Assembly: GCA_019415525.1 (NCBI GenBank)
Contig: DXZA01000004.1
Span: 1-7,354, forward strand
Direction of reading: 5' to 3'
Length of the DNA stretch: 7,354 nt
Source of the DNA: Tyzzerella sp.
GTDB lineage: Bacteria; Bacillota; Clostridia; Lachnospirales; Anaerotignaceae
Below, in pieces: positions 1-5,914 of this stretch (position 1 is the first letter of the stretch; each line of letters opens with the position of its first letter). The notes below the pieces were generated by a model. It ran no database searches. It saw only the letters and a list, made by a program, of their open reading frames with translations, and had not been told where the DNA came from. A program made the position numbers and the translations under genes.

Positions 1-68
1 ATTTATATAAGATATATAAAGTTATATTGTAATTTATAAAAAATAACTAAAAGTAAACTATATTTTTA

Positions 69-98
69 ATGACAGAACAATATAGGTAATTATATAAT
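69..98 (+). promoter_or_regulatory. Candidate sigma-A promoter of the DUF3137-type gene
   Basis: An ATGACA hexamer (69-74, 5 of 6 to TTGACA) is followed after 18 bases by a perfect TATAAT (93-98). Transcription would start near 105 and leave a leader of about 90 bases before the ATG at 197. The rest of 1-196 is AT-rich, and I see no gene or RNA in it. In DNA this rich in A and T, TATAAT-like strings arise easily, so the assignment rests mainly on the paired -35 match and the position upstream of a real gene. Confidence 0.45.
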
Positions 99-196
99 AA
101 AAATAAAACATAGTATGCATAAAGCATATTTTTATGAGATTAATTAAAAGAAAAAAATAATATAAAATAAACTTTAACTGAAAGTGAGGCTTTTCT

Positions 197-1135
197 ATGG
201 AAAATATTATAAATGAAGAACAATTGGAAAAAATGCGTAGGAAGGCAAAAAAATTTGACAAAATAGTTACTATTATGTCTGTAATTTCATTTCCAATTTA
301 TGCATGGATTTTTTATGTTATCATGGTTCAAAAAGAAAAATTATGTGTACTTTTCATTGCAAAATTAATTACTGTATCAGCTATTTTATCAATAGGAACA
401 TTTATGCTTTTATGGATTATAATTATAAAAAATATATATGATAAATTCAATGAAACCTTTAAATCAAAGTATGTTTTACAGACAATAAACAAAATAAATG
501 GTTTTGATGATTTACGATATTATCAAAAAAACGGTTTTAGCTGGGATGATATAAGGAATATGACTGTTGTTGACTGTGGAGATAAAAAATATTTTGAAAA
601 TGAAGACTTACTCTTTGGTGTATATGAAAATGTTCGTTTTAAGATAAGTGATGTAACTACAAAAAAGATAGTACATAGAAATAATAAAAAACGAATTAAA
701 GAAATATTTAGCGGTCAAGTTTTATGTCTTTTTCAATTTGATGATATTAAGATTAGCAAAGGATATTTACAGATTTTTGAAAAAGAGTTTTTGTTTAGTA
801 TGGGTGGATGGAAGGCTGAACATAAAATACATACTGAAAATGAAACTTTTAATAAACGTTTTAACGTTTATGCTAGTGATGAGCATAATGCTTATTATAT
901 TTTGACACCACAGCGTATTGAAAAAATAATGTACTTTGCAGATATTGTTAATGGTCAGATATCACTTGTATTTTATGACAAAAATCTTTTTGTGGCAGTA
1001 AGAGGTGAAAGCATATTTGATGCAAATATTAATGAACCTGTTGTAAACCAAACAACAAAAATAACAAAAGATGCAAAGTTTATTCAAGTAGCAAAAGAAA
1101 TTCTAAAAGATTTTTGTCATAATATAGAAAAATAG
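197..1135 (+). CDS. DUF3137-type membrane protein, function unknown
   Basis: A 312-residue protein with a short charged N-terminus (1-22, rich in Lys and Arg), two hydrophobic membrane segments (about 23-45 and 49-78) and a soluble remainder. The start is supported by a GTGAGG ribosome site at 184-189, seven bases upstream of the ATG. The soluble part looks like the DUF3137 family: a 'GVYENVRFKISDV' block (141-153), then 'ETFNKRFNVYASDEHNAYYI' (216-235) running into 'LTPQRIEKI' (236-244), then 'LVFYDKNLFVAV' (257-268). The F-x-VY-x-x-D, A-x-YILTP and YVAV-like signatures are typical of that family as I remember it; no database search was possible. With a short N-terminus, a brief connecting loop and many Lys/Arg residues after the second segment, the C-terminal domain is probably cytoplasmic. 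The family has no established biochemical function. The gene has its own promoter candidate and terminator, so it is likely a separate transcription unit from miaB. It could be accessory to the conserved genes downstream. Confidence 0.8.
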   Translation: MENIINEEQLEKMRRKAKKFDKIVTIMSVISFPIYAWIFYVIMVQKEKLCVLFIAKLITVSAILSIGTFMLLWIIIIKNIYDKFNETFKSKYVLQTINKINGFDDLRYYQKNGFSWDDIRNMTVVDCGDKKYFENEDLLFGVYENVRFKISDVTTKKIVHRNNKKRIKEIFSGQVLCLFQFDDIKISKGYLQIFEKEFLFSMGGWKAEHKIHTENETFNKRFNVYASDEHNAYYILTPQRIEKIMYFADIVNGQISLVFYDKNLFVAVRGESIFDANINEPVVNQTTKITKDAKFIQVAKEILKDFCHNIEK

Positions 1136-1180
1136 AGGTTACTACAGAGAATATTAAATCATAATCTAGAAATATATTTT

Positions 1181-1213
1181 AAGTGATGTGAATTTAAAAT
1201 CACATCGCTTTTT
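1181..1213 (+). terminator. Rho-independent terminator after the DUF3137-type gene
   Basis: The left arm AAGTGATGTGA (1181-1191) pairs with TCACATCGCTT (1200-1210) as an 11-bp stem containing one G-U pair. The loop is eight bases (1192-1199) and a run of five T (1209-1213) follows, overlapping the stem base. It lies 46 bases after the TAG at 1133-1135 and upstream of the miaB promoter, so it separates the two transcription units. The minus-strand version lacks a good T-run, so I call it plus-strand only. Confidence 0.87.
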
Positions 1214-1264
1214 AATTATAAATAAAAGTTTTAGACTAGATTGGTACATATTTAGTTTTAATAA

Positions 1265-1286
1265 TTATAAACTTTGTTATAAACTT
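1265..1286 (+). repeat. 10-bp direct repeat overlapping the miaB promoter -35
   Basis: TTATAAACTT occurs at 1265-1274 and again at 1277-1286, a 12-base period. The second copy ends in the first two bases of the -35 hexamer TTGAAG (1285-1290). A tandem half-site in this position could bind a repressor or activator. It could also be chance in AT-rich DNA, and no known operator consensus is recognised. Confidence 0.4.
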
Positions 1287-1313
1287 GAAGAACTGTTTTT
1301 TTTATGATATACT
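1285..1313 (+). promoter_or_regulatory. Sigma-A promoter of the miaB operon, extended -10
   Basis: The -35 is TTGAAG (1285-1290, 4 of 6 to consensus). The spacer is exactly 17 bases and the -10 is TATACT (1308-1313, 5 of 6). A TGA immediately before the -10 (1305-1307) supplies the extended -10 TGn motif, which can compensate for the weaker -35. Transcription should start near 1320, giving a short leader of about 33 bases with the AGAAAGGA ribosome site at 1339-1346, six bases before the miaB ATG. No riboswitch would fit in so short a leader. Confidence 0.72.
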
Positions 1314-1352
1314 ATGTTTCGATATTGTAGATAAATAAAGAAAGGATATTGT

Positions 1353-2768
1353 ATGAGTGAAATAAATTATAATTTACAATTTGATTTCCAAAATACCTAT
1401 ATTTCAAAAGTAAAAAAATGGAATGATGATTTTAGACAAAAAAATGGTTATTCTAGAAAAGCTTTTTGCTTTACAATGGGTTGTCAAATGAATGCTCATG
1501 ACTCAGAAAAACTTATAGGTATGTTAGAAGAAATGGGTTATGAAATCACTTTAACTGAAAAAGAAGCTGATTTTATTATATATAATACTTGCTGTATACG
1601 TGCTAATGCAGAAGAAAAAGTATACGGTCGTCTTGGTTGGTTAAAAACATATAAAAAGAAACATCCAAATGTTATAATTGCATTATGTGGATGTATGATA
1701 CAGCAAGATGAAGTTGTGTCTAAGATAAAAGCAACATATAATTTTGTTGATATTTTATTTGGAACATATAATTTATATAAACTTCCAGAATTACTTTCTA
1801 ATCGTATCGAAACAGGAGAAAATGTTATTGACATATGGACAGAATATAAAGAAATTGTAGAGGATGTACCTACAATACGTGAACACTCTTATAAAGCAAG
1901 TGTAAATATTATGTATGGTTGCAACAATTTCTGTACTTATTGTATAGTTCCATATGTAAGAGGAAGAGAAAGAAGTCGTAAACCAGAAGATATATTAAAA
2001 GAAATAAAAGAGCTTGTTGCTGATGGTGTTAAAGAAATAATGTTACTTGGTCAGAATGTAAATTCATATGGTAAAAATCTTGAAACACCTGTTTCATTTG
2101 CACATCTTTTAAGACTTATAAATGAAGTTGAAGGTCTTGAAAGAATAAGATTTATGACTTCTCATCCAAAAGACCTTTCAGATGAGCTTATAGAAGCTAT
2201 GAAAGATTGTGATAAGGTATGCAATTATCTCCATCTTCCAGTACAGTCAGGAAGTTCAAAGGTTCTTGAAAGAATGAATAGAAAATATACAAAAGAACAG
2301 TATCTTGAGCTTGTAGACAAAATTAAAACTGCAATTCCTAATATAATGCTTAGTACTGATATAATAGTTGGTTTCCCTGGTGAAACAGAAGAGGATTTCC
2401 AAGAAACTCTTGATATTATTAGAAAAGTAAGATACAGTACAGCTTTTACATTTATATATTCAAAAAGAACAGGCACTCCTGCTGCAACAATGGAAGACCA
2501 AGTTGATGAAGATATTGTAAAGGATAGATTTGATAGAATGTTAGATGTATTAAATCCTATCGTTCATGAAGTAAACAATAGTCAAGTTGGACAAGTTTTT
2601 GATATTCTTGTAGAAGATGTAAGTAAACAAGATGATAAAATTATGACAGGTCGTGCTGATAATAATAGTCTTGTACATTTTGAAGGCTCAAAAGACCTTA
2701 TAGGTCAAATTATAAAAGTCAAAATAATTGACAATAAAACATTCTATTTAATAGGAGAAAGGATTTAA
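1353..2768 (+). CDS. miaB: tRNA-2-methylthio-N6-dimethylallyladenosine synthase MiaB
   Basis: MiaB is a radical-SAM methylthiotransferase that converts i6A37 to ms2i6A37 in tRNAs reading UNN codons, acting in the cytosol after MiaA. At 471 residues it has the family's usual length and all three domains. The N-terminal UPF0004 domain (about 35-160) carries the auxiliary [4Fe-4S] cysteines C44 (TMGCQMN), C80 (NTC) and C114 (CGCM). The radical-SAM core (about 180-405) has the CxxxCxxC triad C190, C194, C197 within YGCNNFCTYCIVP and the 'LLGQNVNSYG' block (231-240). A TRAM RNA-binding domain fills about 409-471. The first 35 residues are an extension before the UPF0004 core of a kind I associate with Clostridia. 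MiaB is preferred over MtaB or RimO because of the TMGCQMN motif, the neighbours and the overall length. The start is supported by AGAAAGGA at 1339-1346. The gene heads a likely operon, and its stop lies five bases before the next ATG. Confidence 0.97.
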   Translation: MSEINYNLQFDFQNTYISKVKKWNDDFRQKNGYSRKAFCFTMGCQMNAHDSEKLIGMLEEMGYEITLTEKEADFIIYNTCCIRANAEEKVYGRLGWLKTYKKKHPNVIIALCGCMIQQDEVVSKIKATYNFVDILFGTYNLYKLPELLSNRIETGENVIDIWTEYKEIVEDVPTIREHSYKASVNIMYGCNNFCTYCIVPYVRGRERSRKPEDILKEIKELVADGVKEIMLLGQNVNSYGKNLETPVSFAHLLRLINEVEGLERIRFMTSHPKDLSDELIEAMKDCDKVCNYLHLPVQSGSSKVLERMNRKYTKEQYLELVDKIKTAIPNIMLSTDIIVGFPGETEEDFQETLDIIRKVRYSTAFTFIYSKRTGTPAATMEDQVDEDIVKDRFDRMLDVLNPIVHEVNNSQVGQVFDILVEDVSKQDDKIMTGRADNNSLVHFEGSKDLIGQIIKVKIIDNKTFYLIGERI

Positions 2769-2773
2769 AGAAT

Positions 2774-3172
2774 ATGACAAGAGTATATGATTTAGCAAGA
2801 GAATTAGGAAATGAGTTATTAAAAACTAAAGAAGTAGAAAAGCTTATGGAAGCAAAAAAAGCTTTTGATGCAGATGAAGAAGCTGTAAAGCTTCTTAGCG
2901 AATATACAGAACTTCAGCAGGAAATGCAGATGAAAATGGCATCAGGTCATTTAAGTCTTGAAGAAGAAGAAGAAACAAAAAAAGTTCTTACAGAAAAAAG
3001 CCAGCTTATACAGAAAAATCAGGCTGCAATAAATTTATTTACTGCAGAAAATGAATACAATAATTTTATTAGTTCTGTATTTGCAATTATACAGTCAACA
3101 ATGTCAGGTGAAGACCAGTGTGGTGGTGGCTGTGACTCAGGTTGCTGTAGTGGATGCAGTGGTTGCCACTAA
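2774..3172 (+). CDS. YlbF/YmcA (RicF/RicA-like) family protein with cysteine-rich tail
   Basis: A 132-residue, mostly helical, highly charged protein of the Com_YlbF family. It opens with 'YDLARELGNELLKTKEVE' (5-22), the usual first helix, followed by further amphipathic helices (about 24-57 and 61-108) that should form a helical hairpin or oligomer. In B. subtilis the relatives YlbF (RicF) and YmcA (RicA) join YaaT (RicT) in a [4Fe-4S]-bearing complex that promotes RNase Y-dependent mRNA maturation and affects competence, biofilm and sporulation. Its place directly after miaB matches ymcA. The C-terminal tail, with C116, C120, C124, C125, C128, C131 and H132, looks more like the cysteine-rich end of YlbF, so I give no symbol. 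It starts five bases after miaB. Purine-rich ribosome-site bases (AGGAGAAAGGA, 2753-2763) lie inside the end of miaB, which suggests coupled translation. A cytoplasmic cluster-binding accessory role is inferred, not shown. Confidence 0.88.
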   Translation: MTRVYDLARELGNELLKTKEVEKLMEAKKAFDADEEAVKLLSEYTELQQEMQMKMASGHLSLEEEEETKKVLTEKSQLIQKNQAAINLFTAENEYNNFISSVFAIIQSTMSGEDQCGGGCDSGCCSGCSGCH

Positions 3173-3205
3173 TTGTTGTTTTGATATTGAATAGTTTTAT
3201 TGTTG

Positions 3206-3235
3206 CTACCCCAAAATTATATAGTTTTGGGGTAG
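3206..3235 (+). promoter_or_regulatory. Perfect 11-bp hairpin in the mutS leader
   Basis: CTACCCCAAAA (3206-3216) pairs perfectly with TTTTGGGGTAG (3225-3235) around the loop TTATATAG (3217-3224). Five further G-U pairs outward (3201-3205 with 3236-3240) are possible in RNA. No T-run follows on either strand, so it is not a canonical intrinsic terminator. The loop sequence recurs exactly at 3241-3248, just before the mutS ribosome site. The core TATATA is self-complementary, so a loop-to-leader contact is conceivable. Candidate roles are mRNA 5'-end protection, an RNase processing point or partial attenuation between the YlbF-type gene and mutS. The hairpin itself is certain; its function is inferred. 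Confidence 0.6.
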
Positions 3236-3250
3236 TGGTGTTATATAGCA

Positions 3251-3259
3251 AAAGGAGAT
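3251..3259 (+). promoter_or_regulatory. Strong ribosome binding site of mutS
   Basis: AAAGGAGAT is close to the full anti-SD complement and ends its core (G3257) six bases before the ATG at 3264, which fixes the mutS start. It lies only 15 bases after the leader hairpin, so structure changes there could alter access to it. Confidence 0.8.
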
Positions 3260-3263
3260 AAAA

Positions 3264-5885
3264 ATGGCAAAATTAACTCCAATGATGGAACAATACTTTG
3301 AAATAAAAAATAAATATAAATACTGTCTTCTTTTTTTCAGACTTGGTGATTTTTATGAAATGTTTTTTGATGATGCCATAATAGCCTCAAAAGAACTTGA
3401 CTTAACATTGACAGGAAGAGATTGTGGTCAAGAGGAAAGAGCTCCTATGTGTGGAGTACCTTTTCACTCTGCAGACGGTTATATAGCAAAACTTGTAGAA
3501 AAAGGATATAAAGTAGCAATATGCGAACAAGTTGAAGACCCTAAAAAAGCAACAGGTATTGTAAAAAGAGATGTTATAAGAATAGTTACTCCTGGAACAG
3601 TTTTGGATAATTCTGTTCTTGATGAAACAAAAAATAATTATATTATGTGCATTTATGGTGATACAGCTGGATTTGGTATATCAATATGTGATATAACAAC
3701 AGGTGAATTTCAAACAACAGAATTTATAAGTGTCAATGCATATAATAAAATTTTTGATGAAACAGCAAGATTTAATCCTGCAGAAATAATATGCAATGAA
3801 TATTTTAAAAATTATGGTGGTGTAAAGGATTTTAAAGACCGCTTTGATATAAAAATAAATGTATGTGAAAACTGGACTTTTGAAAAAAACAATGCCTATA
3901 AAATACTTTGTGAGCATTTTAATGTTATAAATCTTGAAGGTTATGGTATAAATGATAGTATACATTCTATAAAATCTTCTGGGGCACTTATGCAATATTT
4001 ATATGATACACAAAAAAATGACCTTCATCATATATCATCAATAAAAAATTATACCTATAATGATTTTATGCTTCTTGATGTATCTTCACGACGAAACCTT
4101 GAACTTACAGAAACAATGCGTGAAAAATCAAGAAAAGGTTCTCTTTTATGGGTGCTTGATAAAACAAAAACGGCAATGGGTGCTCGTCTTTTAAGAAAAT
4201 GGGTCGAACAGCCTCTTATAAATGTATCTGATATTCAAAAAAGACTTGATGCTGTTGAAGAACTTAAAACTGAATTTTTTATAAGGGAAGAGATAAAAGA
4301 AGTTCTTAGTACAGTTCGTGATTTTGAAAGAATAATGAGTAAAGTTGTATATCAAAGTGCAAATTGTCGTGACCTTATAGGGCTTAAAACTTCAATAGAA
4401 AACCTTCCTTTACTTAAAAATATATTAAAAAAATGTAAAAGTAATTATTTGAAAGAGTTATATGAAAAATTAGATACTCTTGAAAATATATATACACTTA
4501 TAGAAAAATCTATTATAGATGACCCACCTTTTACAGTAAGAGAGGGTGGAATGATTAAAGAAGGTTATAATAATGAGCTTGATGTACTTTTACAAGCTAA
4601 AAGTAAAGGTAAAGAATGGCTTGAAAGTTTAGAAACAGATGAAAGAGAGAAAACAGGAATTAAAAATCTTAAAGTAAAATATAATAAGGTTTTTGGTTAT
4701 TATATAGAAGTAACAAAATCAAATCTTTCAGAAGTACCAGAACGATATATAAGAAAACAGACTTTAGCAAATTGCGAAAGATATATTACACCAGAACTTA
4801 ATGAACTTGAGGAAATCATACTTGGTGCTGAAAGTAAAATTGTAGATATGGAATATGATATATTTACAGAAATAAGAAATGCAATAGCAGAAGAGGTTGA
4901 AAGAATACAATATTGTGCTTATATAATATCTGTTATAGATTCACTTCAATCACTTGGAGAGGTTGCACAGCTTCAAGATTATGCAAAACCTGAAATTTCA
5001 AATGATAATATTATAGATATAAAAGAAGGACGACATCCTGTTGTTGAAAAGTTAACAAGTGCACAATTTGTTCCTAATGATACCTATTTAGATAATAATG
5101 ATGATAGACTTTCTATAATAACAGGCCCTAATATGGCTGGTAAGTCAACATATATGCGTCAAACTGCACTTATTGTTCTTATGGCACAAATAGGTAGTTT
5201 TGTACCAGCAAAATCTGCACATATAGGTGTTGTGGATAGAATATTTACAAGGGTTGGTGCATCTGATGACCTTGCTTCTGGACAAAGTACATTTATGGTA
5301 GAAATGACAGAAGTAGCAAATATACTTAATAACGCTACAAATAATAGTCTTCTTATACTTGATGAAATAGGAAGAGGAACAAGTACATTTGATGGTCTTA
5401 GTATAGCTTGGTCTGTTCTTGAATATATAACAGATAAAAAGAAAATAGGTGCAAAAACATTATTTGCTACACATTATCATGAGCTTACAGAGCTTGAAGG
5501 AAAGCTTTCAGGTGTCAAAAATTATTGTATTTCCGTAAAGGAAAATGGTGATGATATTATATTCCTTAGAAAAATAAAAAGAGGTGGAGCTGACCATAGT
5601 TATGGTATACAGGTTGCAAGGCTTGCAGGTTTACCTAATATGGTTATAAAACGTTCTAAAGAAATATTAAAGCAGTTAAATGCAGCAGATATAACAAAGA
5701 AAGCAAAGAAAATAGCTGAAGAATCACAAAATTCTATGGTAGATACAGGTTCTCAACTTGATATGTTTAATATTAAAGAAAATCAAATATTAGATGAACT
5801 TGATAAATTAGATATAATGTCAATGTCACCAATAGAAGCTTTACAAACACTTTTTGAATTACAAAAGAAATCCAGAGGAATGTGA
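3264..5885 (+). CDS. mutS: DNA mismatch repair protein MutS
   Basis: MutS is the cytoplasmic mismatch sensor: it binds mispairs and small loops, exchanges ADP for ATP, becomes a sliding clamp and recruits MutL. The 873 residues show every expected part. The mismatch-binding domain (about 1-115) has the Phe-x-Glu wedge F30-Y31-E32 in GDFYEMF and 'APMCGVPFHS' (60-69). A connector (about 125-240), core/lever (about 260-560) and clamp (about 430-520) follow. The ATPase has Walker A GPNMAGKST (621-629), the signature-like 'DDLASGQSTFMVEM' (668-681), Walker B LLILDEIGRGTS (696-707) and FATHYHEL with H737. QLDMF (831-835) fits a beta-clamp binding motif, and the last 30 residues resemble the C-terminal oligomerisation segment of MutS1. 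The intact wedge and C-terminus rule out MutS2. The start follows a strong AAAGGAG site. mutL begins 29 bases after its TGA, so the two are probably co-transcribed. Transcription may read through from the miaB promoter, because no convincing promoter is visible in 3173-3263. Confidence 0.98.
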   Translation: MAKLTPMMEQYFEIKNKYKYCLLFFRLGDFYEMFFDDAIIASKELDLTLTGRDCGQEERAPMCGVPFHSADGYIAKLVEKGYKVAICEQVEDPKKATGIVKRDVIRIVTPGTVLDNSVLDETKNNYIMCIYGDTAGFGISICDITTGEFQTTEFISVNAYNKIFDETARFNPAEIICNEYFKNYGGVKDFKDRFDIKINVCENWTFEKNNAYKILCEHFNVINLEGYGINDSIHSIKSSGALMQYLYDTQKNDLHHISSIKNYTYNDFMLLDVSSRRNLELTETMREKSRKGSLLWVLDKTKTAMGARLLRKWVEQPLINVSDIQKRLDAVEELKTEFFIREEIKEVLSTVRDFERIMSKVVYQSANCRDLIGLKTSIENLPLLKNILKKCKSNYLKELYEKLDTLENIYTLIEKSIIDDPPFTVREGGMIKEGYNNELDVLLQAKSKGKEWLESLETDEREKTGIKNLKVKYNKVFGYYIEVTKSNLSEVPERYIRKQTLANCERYITPELNELEEIILGAESKIVDMEYDIFTEIRNAIAEEVERIQYCAYIISVIDSLQSLGEVAQLQDYAKPEISNDNIIDIKEGRHPVVEKLTSAQFVPNDTYLDNNDDRLSIITGPNMAGKSTYMRQTALIVLMAQIGSFVPAKSAHIGVVDRIFTRVGASDDLASGQSTFMVEMTEVANILNNATNNSLLILDEIGRGTSTFDGLSIAWSVLEYITDKKKIGAKTLFATHYHELTELEGKLSGVKNYCISVKENGDDIIFLRKIKRGGADHSYGIQVARLAGLPNMVIKRSKEILKQLNAADITKKAKKIAEESQNSMVDTGSQLDMFNIKENQILDELDKLDIMSMSPIEALQTLFELQKKSRGM

Positions 5886-5899
5886 TATTTTACAGAGGT

Positions 5900-5907
5900 A
5901 AGGTGAT
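5900..5907 (+). promoter_or_regulatory. Ribosome binding site deciding the mutL start
   Basis: AAGGTGAT matches the 3' half of the extended Firmicute SD and ends seven bases before the ATG at 5915. The nearer ATG at 5906-5908 is followed at once by TAA, so it cannot start mutL, and 5915 is the first usable in-frame start after the mutS stop. A further AGAGG at 5894-5898 is too distant to be the main site. Confidence 0.7.
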
Positions 5908-5914
5908 GTAATTA

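Noticed and set aside
114..133. Small hairpin TATGC/GCATA followed by five T in the leader of the first gene, terminator-like
   Set aside because: The stem has only five base pairs with two G-C pairs, too weak for a terminator, and such strings are common in AT-rich DNA.
58..261. Minus-strand open frame of 67 codons upstream of the first gene
   Set aside because: Low-complexity Phe/Ile/Leu-rich translation of AT-rich DNA that overlaps the start of a well-supported gene on the other strand.
1590..1697. Extra cysteines C81 and C112 beside the auxiliary-cluster ligands C80 and C114 of MiaB
   Set aside because: NTCC and LCGC variants are, to my recollection, common in clostridial MiaB, so they do not indicate an unusual cluster.
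1538..1834. Minus-strand open frames inside miaB (also 2225-2476), mutS (3681-3995) and mutL (6875-7102)
   Set aside because: All lie antisense within strongly conserved genes, have no family resemblance and no convincing ribosome sites.
3181..3209. TTGATA at 3181-3186 as the -35 of an independent mutS promoter
   Set aside because: No acceptable -10 lies 16-18 bases downstream; the other TATATA strings lack a -35 or would start transcription inside the ribosome site.
3331..3337. T7 tract in mutS near the Phe-x-Glu codons, plus A7 tracts at 3883-3889, 4012-4018 and 4427-4433, as possible phase-variation switches of mismatch repair
   Set aside because: Runs of seven also occur in the DUF3137-type gene (247-253), miaB (1438-1444) and mutL (6569-6575), so they reflect base composition. 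None is long enough to suggest a dedicated switch.
5906..5911. Minimal start-stop ORF ATG-TAA just before the mutL start
   Set aside because: It falls within the ribosome binding region (AAGGTGATG) and is more simply a by-product of the SD sequence followed by AT-rich spacer.
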